A DNA stretch of 64,000 nucleotides from Tenebrio molitor (lineage: Eukaryota > Arthropoda > Insecta > Coleoptera > Tenebrionidae), in assembly GCF_963966145.1 (NCBI RefSeq), contig NC_091046.1:37138001-37202000 (forward strand). The letters are read 5' to 3'. The position numbers and the translations under genes are program-made. The notes under the pieces are model-generated. The model saw nothing but the letters and a program-made list of their open reading frames with translations, made no database searches and had not been told where the DNA came from. Positions 13,401 to 28,400 of the stretch are shown in pieces (the first letter of the stretch is position 1; each line of letters starts with the position of its first letter).

Positions 13401-16400
13401 TGTCAATTATTTAATTTATCTATAACAATGTAACTTTTTTGAAAACGCTCCGTTTCTATCACAATAGAAAATGTTCGCCCATAAGCGGGTGTACATTTTG
13501 ATGGCTAACTTATTCCAAATTTTAAATCAATTTGCAATGCTTGACTGCTTTTTTAAGGTATTAAAAAAATGCTTCTAAGATCGTGTACAGTTGCGGAATT
13601 AAAATTTCGGGCAGTATTGTCATTTTCATACTGTAAACTCTAAAACAACCTTTACGTTAATATAACCTCATTTTTTACTCTTGTCATTTTTATTTATTTT
13701 CATTAAAAAATAGTGATTTGTAGCATAATAACGGGTAGGCAGCAGGTGAAAGCGATGATTTAATTACACTCAGTGCGATTAACTTAAAATTCAAAATTCA
13801 AAAACTGACTGTGCGACCGACACAGAAAAGTTTAATTTTTGAATGTCAGTCATGATGACAGTAAAAGGTGGTTTACAGAGATTTTTTTGAAGTAACAGAA
13901 AAATGCTGCCCGAAATTTTGATTCCACGACTGTACGATGTTCTTATATCAATTTAAGTCTCTCTTCTTTCAAACTCAATTTTCAACTAACATTTTTCTGT
14001 CTTCTGTCACATATTTAATTGTTTGTTTGAAGAGAGCTATAAGTGGAGTATTATTTTCTGTTTGCTTCTGTTTCTTTGAGTATTCAATGTTATTTTTCAA
14101 ACTCGTCGATAAAATTACGTAGTTTTATCCAAAACCTTGCTTATTTTGCATATTTCTGTAATACCTCGTGCCAACAATGCCCTATGACTTTGTTAACCTT
14201 ATCCTTCCTATTATAAGCTGTGTGGCTTTCACTTTTGTGCGCTTTATTTTTTGAAACAGTGTACATTGTGTAGCTCCCGGCGCCTAAGGACGACGATAAT
14301 TCACCTGACTTTGAATGGCGGAAAATCTTGAACGAACCAGAATAAGCTTCAAAAGGAACGTCAATACACGAGCTGCCGCACACCATAGCATCAATTATCT
14401 TCACAGCAAGAGCACGCCCAACCCAACATCTATTTCCTTTCTGCACTGAAAGTCGAGTTATCCGAAGAACGCGGAAAATTTCAACAGAAAACGTCGAAAC
14501 AGTTCTGCGATGACTAATGAGTATTTATAGCGTTCTGGTTATCTGGTCGGTGTTGCTGCAAGTAATAATTTGGAGCGTGATCAATAATCAAATTGTCAAA
14601 TGCTAATTTTCCTGTGGTGTTTAGATTCTCCAGTGAAGCTGTTATAATTTACTAGCAATAATCATTTTTCTGACGGCGGACTTGGAGGTGTCTCAAGATG
14701 AACGTCGCGCTCTCATGGTAAACCTTCTTTGATATTGACCCAAAAATGTGGACAGTTCCTCTTACAATTTACATAACATTAACATGCGCTAGTCAAAGAT
14801 TACGAAAAGTCAAACGTGCCGGTACCGTTAGCATGGGATAGCCCACCTGCTCAGACAACATTCATAGAATTATGACGGTTAATTACCATAATCTTAATTT
14901 TGGAGGCGTGTCTCATCGCTTCTTCACTCGCTTATTAAAATCTTAAATAATAATAACATGTGATGTTTTCAATCTTAAGCGAGCACTTTACGAAAAGCGT
15001 AGCACTCATAAACTTAACGACAACCTAGAGAATTCGAAAAATGTTTCACCAGATATTCACACGAATCTCACATTCCTAATCTTTTTTACGTAGCAGGCTA
15101 CTCATCACTAATTGACTGGAAAGGTTTTGGTTAATCTTTTTGGATGATATTTTTTATCTAGGTGAAACGCACGAATAAACAAACCTAGCCCATCAATAAT
15201 TAATTTATTGTGATTGGTGAATCGAAAGTTATTGATTTAAACTGTCCCAAAGAGGTCTTTCACTTTTGTGATCCATAATTTGTGAAATAAGGTCACTTTT
15301 TTCTTACGGTTTATCTGACGAATGCTGCAAATCAAATACCTAATGGAAAGGAAATCACTTTCTTGCACAGTTCATTCACTTTATAGGTATCAATCTTTAT
15401 GTATCATCTGTGAACCGGTGTTTTCGGTTAGTTTTAGAAAGGATTGTGTATCAAAAATATTTTCTAGAAATAAATATCACAGAATAATACATTTAATTTT
15501 TTAAATGTATCTTCACTCAATATTGCAAAATATTTTTCTCAAAATTTTCCGTTACATGTATTTTACTCAAAATAATAAGAAAAAACTCCGTTATAGACAC
15601 AAATTTAAATAAAACGGTAATAGTTGTAGGTATGTTACTGATATATGTATGTGCAAACCTTTCCACCTATATTTACCGCCTCTAAAATAAATTTAATATG
15701 ACTGAGAATGTGATAATAAAATATGAAACATTAAAGTAAAAACTAAATTAAAATTCTTGTTGTAATTAACAAGATCTTCCTCTTCTTTTAGTACAGAAAA
15801 CAAAGTTACCTAAAAAAAATAGTTTTCTTGGAAAAGAATTCGTATGACCGTATGTGAATTTGAAAATCTGTGAAGTAGGTTTAATATAAATATTCAACAG
15901 AGTTATCAGATAAATTACACACAAGATCAGCAAAGTCGCTATTTATATAAGCTTTAATGTTGTGTCATGCATAAATCTAACGGCATTTGAATATTATTAT
16001 TATACATATTTATTTGTAAAAAACCTTAATCTGGTTTGAGTCGATTTCCAAATTTAGAGCAACTGGAGAGATAATTCTGTAGAGATTTCAACGGTAGATG
16101 AGAACACACACATCGGTCACTTCTGTTTTATGAAGGAACCAGAGATCAAGTGAATTTACTTCGTCTCTGAGAATTTTTTTAGTGAATCAACAAAGTTGAC
16201 CCTCTTATTGTCAAATATTTGCAAGAAACAGTTAAATTGGTGAACCGTATGGGCCTTGACCCTCCTAATGTTTTGCATATTCTGTGAAGGTCTTGGACAT
16301 TTGCATTTGCGGCTGATTGAACTGTGTTAAATAAAACAATTGTCTCTCTGTTGTGGGTGTCACTATAAATGAACAAGAACAGTTATAGCATTAAAATGAA

Positions 16401-19400
16401 AACTTATTACTGTCACAATGGAATGTGCAAATCATACGGAGCTTTTTATATTTAGAATTGCGATTCGCGGATCAGTTTGTAGGACACTGCTGACTAAGCT
16501 CTCTGTTCAGTAACATTAATAAATGAATCAATCTCTTGTACTTAAGACTACCGATGTGACAGACACAAATGGACTCGTTGGTGAAATAAATCGAGTGGAA
16601 TTGTAAAAATTGTGATTATTAATAACAATACGCTACTAGTGCGATAATACTCGTAATGGATTTATTGCGCCTGCTTACCGCCACCTTAATTACTTAGTTG
16701 CAGTAGAGAATTAATGGTTGATGATGAATACAGATTTTTCCCGTAGCAATTTCACACACCACTTAACATGCTAGCTATATTTTGTTGTTGTGTTTTTCTA
16801 GATCTAATCTCAAATCTGCTTGTCAATAATAATTATTAAGCATTGCCGGCTGCTTCGTGAAAGAAACATAACCAAGCGTAATTGCCAAGAGCAGAAGAAA
16901 TTAGAGCATTTTTTCAACTGGAGCCCAAATTTATCAAATTTCAGTTATCCACACTCTGGATAACTTTTAATTTTTGTCAATAATTAGGCATTGTTAATTT
17001 TAGTTTAGGTTATGAGCTGATGGTCTAGATGAGTTAACAGTAATTAATTAACGTTAATTAGCAGTGGATGCTTATTAAAATTTTAGTTTGATTCAGTTGT
17101 CATTTCACTGTTAATTTTGAAACTTCATTTTTTTAAAGGAGGTCACAAATTTAACATGGTAAAACATATCATTACACGATAATTTTCCACGCTGTTCTCG
17201 TTAGATCGCATCAGTACTACCTGGTGCATAACGCCGAATCTTTCAGATGTTCCCACAAAATTTTCAGTGTCACGTTTAAAATTAAAATTTCCTAATGGCA
17301 ATAAGCCCAAACCACTATTTTCATAATGTGTCAAAAAATAAACTAATCTGTTGCCAGAAGATAGTTTTTATAAAGTTACCATTTTGGTCTGTGATCCTCA
17401 TTTAGTTGTTGTCGCCAACTGTAATTTCAGCTTAATTTATTGCAACAAACAAGATCGTTAGTTAAAGCCTAAAAGTTATTTATTGCTGAATTCACACTCA
17501 GAAAAGTTATAAAATTATTAAACAAACTCGTGTTGGTATTTCCGCTGTCCTTGAGCCAATTAAAAATACTGTTAACTTCTAACGACTTCAAGAGAGCAGT
17601 GTGTTAGGTATTTAGAAGTTTAGATGCTTTTATAAAGGAATTAAAATATTTGTTAATTTGTAATAGTAATAAAGGGTGAAATTATATTGGCTAGAATTTG
17701 TTAGAGAATTATTGTGACTCGTTGTATCTAATATTGAATACTTGAATAAAATTTATATGATTTTACAGTGAAAACTTATAAAATAGAAAGCGTCAGTAAA
17801 AAGTGAGCATGTAGAAATGTTTTAAAAGGAGTCATCTGCAAGTGCAATATAATTCCAGTTTCAGCATTTGGACACAAAATATTTACATGTTCAGTCATGT
17901 TAAATTTATGAATTTCGAAAGTTTGTCGAGAGTATAGTTGTTTTGACGCTACTATGAACAAAATGTGCATTTTGAACCTTTTCTTAATTTGTCGTTTTAG
18001 TTTGTTGATATTGAGACATCGAAATTTATGGGAGTGTTTCAGTGTTTCCACCGTAAAAAATCGATATCCTAGGAACCGTCGGTCCAAAAGTCATATGTGC
18101 TACACAAACATAAATGAGAATTTGATAATAATTTATCCCAATCAGCAAAGAAGGGCCATTAAAAAAGTAGGATTAAGATGATCGAAAAATGTTTGTTCGA
18201 GTATTAATTTGTTAATGTTTTAATTTTTTTTTGTTCGACACTGTCAGAATTTGAGAATTTTCTTCTGTGTGAACGGATTTTGATAAATGTCACAACTTGT
18301 CAAAACGAAACGTCAAGTTAATTTTAAAGGTTTTAAGCGAGCCTTTAAGGGGCTCGTTGAACAAAAAAACGTTGTATTCAACTCGTTCGTGTGTAAATTG
18401 GGCCTTTTTTGGCACTCGTGGGCCACACAAACTCGTCAAATAAACTACTATTTTATTATACCTGAATCAAAATCCCTGTTTTTGACACTAAAATGCGTGC
18501 GAAAAAGGGTCCTTAAAACACTAAAGCTTTAAGGTCGCTTAGGTAACAACAAATTCACCTATATTTTGAATTAAATAGACATTTATACACGATTTATAAT
18601 AGCAACGAAACAACAACAATTGACCATTTCTATATCAACGATTAATTACACAGATTACTTCGGAAAAGGTATTTCAATTTACTTTTTGTTATTACTTATA
18701 ATTTTCAGATTGTAGTGCAGGTATAATAAAAAAATAGCGTATGCTACACGTTTATAAGGGCCTTTAAAGCACTTGCGACGTTAAAACTCGTCACGCGTAC
18801 TTTAAAGGCTTCCTTATAAACTTGTACATATTATAAATTATAATATGTATACTATTTTCATTGTTTTTACGGTGAAAAAAAAATTAAACCAAGGGAACTT
18901 TTTGACAATTATTTTTGATCTATCAAAAAATGACATACGCGACTTGATAATGATGCATAAATGTCGAGTTTTTTTGACGGTTGTAGAAAAATGTATATTC
19001 TTAACATTTTGCTTGGTTTTTTCGTTAAAAAAATTATTTGAAGAACGACAAAAATTGAGTATGTATCTTACTTTAAGTTTTGTATAAAATGACGTGCACA
19101 CATCTCATAATTCTTATAACAAAAGACTGGTATGCCATTGAGAGATGGTTTTGAAAATGATAGCAGCATATCATTAACTAGAATCTTACCGATTTTTTCG
19201 AAAGATTTGTTAGAGTGGATCAATCTGATTCAAAGTTAAAACGACAGAGAGTTATGTCAAGGCACGAGGGATCGACACCTCGTCGAAAATTTCCTGCCAC
19301 CACATCAGCAGGAAATAGTACTTTTTTTCACAAATGGGAAGTTTAACGAGAACTTCATGAATACATGTTACTATGTTACACCATTACCGTAAGTAGATGT

Positions 19401-22400
19401 TTTACGCAAATAAAATAATGAAATATTGTAGAGTTTTTTAACAGTCGTAGAAAAAACTGTTTTTTGTTCGACACTGTCAGAATTTGAGAATTTTCTCTTG
19501 TGTGAACGGATTTTGATAAATGTCACAACTTGTCAAAACGAAACGTCAAGCTAATTTTAAAGATTTTAAGCGATTTGGGGCCTTTAAGAGGCTCGTCGAA
19601 CAAAAAACATTGTATTCAACTCTTCGTGCGTAAATTGGGCTTTTTTGACAAAGCCCAATTTACATACGAATTCGTTAAATAAACTACTACTACCGATCAA
19701 GTGTATTATTGATATCTCCATTTGCATGTACAGTCGTTGACCAAAATAAAATAGGACAAAGTAAATTTCGATTGTGTAATTCGATATGTTTGCGAAATCC
19801 ATCTCTTAGGAAACAAAAGTGTCAAAAATAAAAAAACAATTCTGATAAGTGTCATCATTCGACAATATTTCAAAAACTCACAATCATTCAATTGAACATA
19901 GTGACAGTGACGATATGACAAGTGAAAAAACACAACCTAACTTTTTGTAAATCAATTGTCAAGTCAAATCAAGTTGTAATCTGAGACACATATGCCCCAG
20001 TTACACTACACAAATCTTTGAATTGTGAAACTGTCTAAGGTAACACTTTGTCCTATTTTATTTTGGTCAACGACTGTACATATACACATTTGTTTTGATG
20101 TGGCGACTTGGAAGAGAGAGAAATAAGTAAATCTCTTGAACATTATTATTAATTTTACTAGGATGTAGTCCCTCAGATTCCCTAATGTATTTAAGAATCT
20201 GACTTTGTGTTATGACGAACTTAATGAAACCGTATAAGGCGCCCTCAAGTTGTATTTTAATAGTAGGTAGTATCTGCTGTTACAGGCATTGTTTACCGAG
20301 GCAAAATGTTACGCTGATCCACTGACGGAATCAGGAATATTATACCAGGTAATGTGATAACTTGCTTCTCCGTCCCAGGAACCCCCGCGAAATCAGTGGC
20401 CTCTTCAGAGAAGGGCATGTTTTTGCGTTTTTGTAAATACAAATGAAATTTTCTGTACTCTGTTATCACTATCAGAAAGATTTTCACAACGTTTGTTTTT
20501 CTTCTGTCTATAAATGATAAAGATATACAAAAAAGTCAGATATTTTTTACGTAGTGTTTAGTGTTACAGATGGAGTAACCTCCGAAAATAGGAAAATTGA
20601 TATGTATCTATAAATATCACGGTTTCGATGGATTTTGGATATTTCTTTTTATCTAATGGTATTACTTACCTTACTAAATTGACATACTAAATCTTCTGTC
20701 AAAAGCGGATAAAATTTCATGTTACTCCTGTCAGATTCTCAAATTGTTTTTAATAATTGTGTTTTTAATAACTGTAAGTATTATAAATAAATAATTAACG
20801 TTAAAGTTTGTATTCTGGAATTAATCTTGCCAAAAATAACGCGACCTAATTTTTTAAATCTGATAAATTTCCCAATTTTACGAAAACTTTTTGCTTTGAC
20901 AATTTTACGGGTTGAATTTGGGCATTTTTATTCTGGTTAGACCCGATAAAAAAATTAGGTCTTGTTATTTTACCTTCGATAAAAACTGACCAAGTATTCA
21001 CTTCAGAGTCCTCGACTAATACGAGTATCTATATAATTGATTTCATATAAATGTTCATCAAGTGAGCTGTGCATTTGTAAAAGCACCTTTAATTTAGTTA
21101 CATTACAAAAGTCACATTTATGAAGGTCATGTCCAATAAATCTTTACTTGGTTAAAATACAAAGACAAAAACAAATAAGAATTACTTTAATTTAATCATT
21201 AAAAAGACGTAACAATGCTTTTGAAATCAGCAATGTTAAAATGGACAAAAACGGAGAAATTAGTCAAATCGGGTTCGCACAGAGCAAGCAACTTTGAAAG
21301 TCAAAGTCACTAGCTTTAGCTTTAATACCAACAGAAAATCAGATTTTCATGGCTTGCTTAGATGCACATTTATATGAAATTGAGTATACATATCGTGCGT
21401 TCAAATGAAATCCTGGGCTGAGTAGGCGTTGAAAAAGGTAAACTATTTGGAACAGTGTAAAGTCTTAATGTCCCGCCGTTTGATTCGAATGACATTTGTT
21501 CATGTTTAATCGGCACATGATTGAACATGTTTGTTTTCAGCAAAGGGTGCCCTTAGATATTTGCTTCGAGAATAGCAATTGTCAGTTATTATATTTTTAA
21601 TGTCAAACATTGCAAAGAAAAAAAACAGAAAGATTTTTTGTTTATAAATTTTAGGTTAGCTGTCAACATGCTCTAATTACAACTGTCAATTTACACTTTA
21701 AAAAACCAAAACAACTGACGGTTCCAACGCCTTCCCGGTCCAGGATTTTATTTGAACGCCCGATACTAATATAAAGCAAAGCAAAAAAGAAATTAGTGGC
21801 ATTTTTAATCATCAGTTAAGATAAACCCAAAGAAAAAATTAAATGATATTGACTAGAATTTTTTTCTGGTAATATTAGAATTTTCTTGTATTCCCAACAA
21901 TTAGCGGTGATTACATGGTGGATAACGTAATAAATATCATTCTTATTAAAAGAGTGCAAACACTGTTGAGATTCTTTTTAATACTGACGCTGTTTATGCT
22001 TCGTTACAATTTTTTAATAACCTCGATACGAGCATATTCAATTTATTGCGGCTTGTTTAAATGTACGTACTAACAATAAGAAGGAGAAGAAGAAGAAGGG
22101 AGACGGATAGAATGAAAACGGAAACCCCCCTCGAATAGTAATTACGTAAGGACCGGAACGTCTTTGGAATTTGGGACGGCTTCCTGTCTGTGCCGTATAT
22201 TTTCTGCCCATGACTTATACTTGGCCTACTTGGAGAGCCGGTCCGTTATATTTCGCAGTTTACTCATCGTCATCAGAGAGTCGCGGCTCCAAGTGAAATT
22301 ATATTTTACGTCTTTGTTTAGTCGCGATTCGAGGCTGCTTACCTACTTTAATTCTTTATTAAACGACACCGAGATTTGTAAAATAACAATATTGCTCTTC

Positions 22401-25400
22401 GCAATACCGTCGCTTACATCACAACAGACCCATCACTTACCACAAAACGGAATTCCTTCGGGCAGCCACTGTCCGTTCTCGCACACTCTCCTCGAAGGCC
22501 CCAACAGCTCGAATCCTCGTTCACACGAGTAAGTCGCCACGGCTCCGGGTCCGAGGTTTTCGTCGGAAAACACCACCGAAGAGTGGGCCGGAGCTCCGGG
22601 AAATCTGCACCCAATCTTCTCTTCGCCATTGATTCCTGCAAATTTCACATTTCAACATTATTCGGGGTAATTGCGGGAAAGGAAGAAACGGATGGTGCAA
22701 CGTAATATTTCGCATTATATTACTTGTACCGTAAGTGATCACAAGTTATCGAAGGCTGACGAGCAACACTCAACAGCGACATATCTTGGTTTACCGGAAA
22801 TGCAGCTAGTGGGGAGGATCTAGAGCGGAACCGTGATTACCGAAGCCCAAGCTTGGGTCGATAATAACGAAAAAAGGTTTCATTTTGGGCGCGTTCAATT
22901 ATTTTAGCGTATACTGGACGTCGGAGTTGGAGACTTCAACAGCCGATCAGGCGGCAAACTCGGGTAACCCAGGATAATTGAACCGGCGGCGGCGAGGTGT
23001 AGACTGTAGATACGTTTTGTTCCGTTAAAACTTTCTGTCGTAGGTTTTATAACAAATTATTTTCAAATAAAGTACAGTTGATTGGCCAGATGGTCCGAAC
23101 CAAAATAAAGTCAATAGTGTCATACTTGACACGTGAAATGCTGTAATCATGTGCCAACAATAATTAATGTTGCTACTCTAATAATGTTTCATTTATATAC
23201 ATTACGGTGCATCTCCTGCGATAGACACCTCAAGGCATAAAACGATCAGGTGAGGCAGATTATTATCGATGGTTTGAGCTTCTGAAAGAATTATACAATA
23301 TCCGTGTTGTTCTAAAATGCCAAAGTGCTATTTGATAGTTTATTGTATTGTATTGAAATGCGGCTTAATAAGTTGGTCTGAATTGTCCCTAATTTAGTCG
23401 TATTTTTAGTGTGGAGAAATCGCTGTGAAATTAGAAGCATCTCTTGTTGGTCAAGAAAATTATGAAATTTAAATGTTACATAGTACTAGACCTTTTGCTT
23501 AACACGTATTGTATATGTATTGTGTATGTGAAATTAAGATAATTATCTGTCCATAAATGTAAAAGTTATTAAATCAATTAAAGTGAACATTTTAAGAAAA
23601 TATCACTTCGTTAGTAAGTGCAATTGATTTCAATCTTTTTGTATATTTTAATTTTAAAATTCAAATTAATAAGTAAATCTTGAAAACGAATAACATTGCA
23701 GAATTGTTTTTTCCCAGTCCAAACTACGATCATAAACAAATAATTTTGACGGGAAAAATTATTCCCTACTTGCCCTTAGAAAATGACTGTACCATTACTA
23801 ATCATGATTTTTGAAAATACCAACATTGATATTTTGATGTAAACTTTGCTACTTATTATTATTCTTAATTGGATAAATGACGTTATTACTATTTTCATTA
23901 TTAATTTGTTTAATAAATGTTCGATAGCTGAAAATGTCAGGAGTACTTAAACTGCAGATGGTAGTACCATTGGACTTTCAAATGACCAAGCACTTACAAT
24001 TTATATTTTACGCAATATAAAAATGTATATGCATTAGGTAATTCTGGAAATACAAATCAGCATTTAGCTTTCGATTTCTTCTTCACTGCTTCACTAACGT
24101 TTTCCTTCTCTTCACCATATTTCACCACTTTATATTTTTTTATTTAAGATTTTTGTATTTGTTTATAACTGGTGACTATTAAAATTTCACTTGGAGTTGA
24201 CTTTGAACGAGTTTTTATTTTTTCTGTTACCTACTTTAGACACACGCAAGAACGAACGACAAATGTCAGCCAGTACAATTGAAACACAACCAAATTAAGA
24301 GAAAAAATATTTATTGAAATGTCAAACTTGTCAGTGTCTAAGGTGCAACGGAAAACAAAGAATGATCCATAGCCAACCCTAAGTGAAAATTTTAATAGTC
24401 ACCCGTTATATTCCGCTTTAGATCCTACAGCAGAAGAATATCTTCTCAACTTTATCTCTAGTAACTTTGAATTGACTTGCGAAGGTTTTTTTTTAAGTTG
24501 TAACGGGTGTTCATTTAAATTGATCCTCAAAGTTTCTGTTGACAAGTCGATTGTGAACGCACCACTCGTCAGTCTGCAGAGTAAAAAATGGTAAAAACAC
24601 AAACAACGCAAAAAGTGAGGTTAGATTTAAACAGTTGATGGGTGATCTATAATCCGTAGTGCATTCACAACGACTTTTCAACGCCTACTTTGACAATAAA
24701 TTTAAATGAACACTCGATATTAATATGCTTTGTTAGCAGTACCATGTTGACACAGTCTTGTCAAAAATGGTACTACTTGAGAAGATCGACAAATCAGATA
24801 AATCAGTCAAGTTAATTATTAGATGCAAACAATTCTAGAACAATTAGATGATCTGAGAACAGTGCCTGCAGTTCAAAAAAAGAGAGTCCCACAATGTTAT
24901 CGATACTATCAAATGATAATAATTGGAATAGAAACTTTGTGAAAAATTCAATACTCTGGCGTGAAATAAGCGGCAGATCTCGTTCTCATGTATAAATGGG
25001 AGCTAATATACGCCTGAATTTTCATTTCTGGGTTACTGGCACAATTCAGACAATAAGTTACAAGTGCATGGTATCAAGGAGCATGTAAACCGCAGGCGCA
25101 CATTAAACAGCTACAACAAATTGCACGGCGAATAAGTAATTTTTTGTGTCACTTTCTTCGCAAAAATGTTATAATGGGTCCGGTAAAAAACCAATCAACT
25201 CTAGTTGCGGATGTGAGAAAAATCGCTTTTTCCTTGGCACCACGCAGAAAATGCTAGGGAGAACGCAACGTACGCGGCTATTGATAGTGCCAGTACATCC
25301 AGTACCGCTTGAAAAGTAAATCTTCGTATCTGCTTCGGAATCAAGATTCTAGAGAAAACTATCGGGAACCGTTGATTTGCCGTACGCCAGTTGCGTCTTG

Positions 25401-28400
25401 TGGTACCGGTTCGAAGAAGAGATTTTAAACCCGTTGGTCTGGGCATGCGTCCTAGCAGATTAAAGAAAGCCACCGCTGCCGGAAGAGGGTTGATTATAAT
25501 TCTCATTTCATTCATATCTAAGTGCGTGCACGTTGTAAATTTATAACTGCAAACTTTTGCGCAAGAGCAACCGCAATAATCGCCTGGAGAAAGTTACTTC
25601 CTGATTTTATTACTATTATCATTTACATAGTGCAATAAGGGTTAGAACGCTTCTAGAAGACTGAGTCCTTAATGAGCTTTATTGTTTACAAATAAAAAGT
25701 TGCATCACAATTAGCCGCGGGTCTATGACACGAGTGGCGACCATTAAGAAAACGGAAACGGAACTTGCTCGTGACAGAGGTACAGATTAGCAGATTTCAT
25801 GGTCACAAATTGTGAGTTAAAAACTGTGAAAGTTACAGTGAAGAGGCTAAATTGCGCACAGTTCAGCAATATCACAGATAAATTTAATTTTTGCATTGTT
25901 GTTAATGTATTGCCTTAAACAAATTGCACAAAAGGATGAACGGAATTTGTGAAAAAATATTACAAGATGTCATGCCAGGTTTATTTTTTTGAATTGCTTT
26001 GGCCTTTGGCAAAGATATTGGGTTGGTTTGCAAAACAATTCACTCACCAAGAGGTGAAGGTATTTGGAATTTGATTTGGTACAAACCATCCTGGGTACTC
26101 AGACCTAAAACACGTTACGTTTAGGTCCAATTGTATCATATGCATTACAAATTAAAGCTATTGATTTAATTTGTTATTTTAACCTTTTCACAGAAGAATT
26201 TTTATTATCCACATAAATATCTGTGCCAATCAAGTGCACTGGAAGAATGCGCTGCACATTTGTGTTTATGATTATATTATAACATAAATTCCAATAAAAA
26301 AAATCCAATTTGCACGCCTGCGAGGTTAACACTGATTCCCAAAGACACGTGCTGTAGGTATCAATCCGAGTTGGGTAAACATTACTATTAATGATAACTT
26401 CCATATTGCGTGAATGCAATTGACTCCGAGCGATAAAAGAATGAATGCATAATCTTCTCGCCTGATAATTACATTCTTGCCAGATGATTACTGTGCTGCA
26501 AAAAGGGCTTATTGTTATAGTTGAACAGTTAAACGTCCGATTAGGACGAGTTGATGTGTAGGAGTTGCGGATGTTCGTTAGCGCTTAATTAAACCGCAGT
26601 TACATGCCGTTTTATAACAACTAATATAAATGAACGCTTTTAATGTCGTAATTTATTGTGGATTTTATTAATATTTTGTATGCTCACGTCCCGTTATTCA
26701 GATGTAGAATTGTTCGTAATTCCTGAAGGTAAATGCTGTAGACGGCTTACGAAGGGATCTTTCGAAAAAAATTCTTTTAATAGTTGAAGTGTAATGCCCC
26801 GAGAGAATGAAAAATGACTGGGCGGACCCGGTGGTGTAATAACTAACAATATTTTCTGTCAAAATGCCCAGACTAGATTCTATCTCGAAGCTTGCCTACG
26901 ATGCTATCGATGGGACACATAACCCGATTATTTTTTACTGCGATTCTTTTTTCTCCGCCGTGTAATTTTATTGATGATGTTGATTTCCATCGAATCTCTC
27001 GTGTTATCCAAATTAACGGTTACTTGAACTGCATGCTAAACGCTACACTTCACAGTCGAATCTAATCCACATTCTGCTGATTTTTATGCCTCCACAACAC
27101 CGCGAGAAATCTTAATTCTTCCATTTCACTTGTTATTTGAAATCAGTCTCGTATACATTTTTATTGTAAAATGAAAGTGAACCAGATGTCGGTACCCTCG
27201 TAGATAAATTAATGGTGGACTTGCTGCATACCGAAATCGTTAACGCGCCATCATGTGTGGCCATGGAGGGTGGTGTGGGGTTTGTTGGTCCGCTACGCGC
27301 AGGTAAATTGTGACTTGCACATTCAAAGGGACGAAAGCGCTCTAAACCGGAACTTTGGTCTTTCCGGAAGCCTTAACGGACAAAGGTGACTAAAAAGTGA
27401 AAACAATCATAAAAGTATTCGAATAACTCTAATGTAATTTAGATTTTGAAAATTAAGCACATTTACATGGTCTACTGGAGAAAATTATTTGACGTATAAT
27501 TTTCTAATTTAAAGTGCATTTTTGACCTAATTTTGCTGCTCTAAAACTTCAAAAAATAAAAAAGGGTACTTTATTCTCGACCAGTTTAACAATAAAAATG
27601 GAGCAAAACGCCGCTTCATGATTTATACCATTTTTTAGTATTTACAGGTTCGTCTTCATTTTTCTATAATCTGTTAAACTTCTATAATTTGTTTCGTCAT
27701 AAACAATGCTTTTCGATAAGTTCGAACCATAGGTATGAAAACAATTTTTCGTCATCGATTTGGAAAACACTTTACTACGGCAATCCTCTCTATTTGTCTG
27801 AAAACTAAAAACATGACAACTAAAAAAATTGTCACGTAGTTTCCGTAATTCAAAATCTCGAAAAAAAATTAAGGGAAATAATTGGTTCTACTAAACTTTA
27901 AAAAATAATTCAACAAAATTCTTAAAAACAAATTATTTAGATTTTTAGATCTTTAAAGCTAAGATCGGCTTCCTCAGTTATTTCTTGCTGGATCATAGAT
28001 AGGTACAGTGTGGAACAAAATTATTTTCATCTAGTTAGCCTTGGAATTTTTTTACATGTAAATGTTCCTGCACCGCTCTACTCTTTTTGAAGTAACTATG
28101 TAGTTCTGTCAATAAATGTCATCAATCAAATTGACAATTATTACAATTTATTGAATTGAATTAACAAACGATTAAAATGTATACCTAGCGTCTTAAAATA
28201 ACAATTTTAGTCGTATCATCCCTTCGCAAAAAATCACATTTGGAATTTTGATATATACCTTCCTTTTTTCGTAGAGCGGCACTTCGTATTTTCACACGGA
28301 TAGTGCAAAGGTAACTAGATGAAAATCATTTTGTTCCACACTGTATTCATTCAATTTTCTTTTTTTTTTCTGAGGAGGTATTTTTTCTTATTTCGTTCTG

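Noticed and set aside
14141..14446. 101-codon minus-strand open frame in receptor intron 2
   Set aside because: No domain, no flanking exon signals that fit the host gene, and no neighbouring transposon ends.
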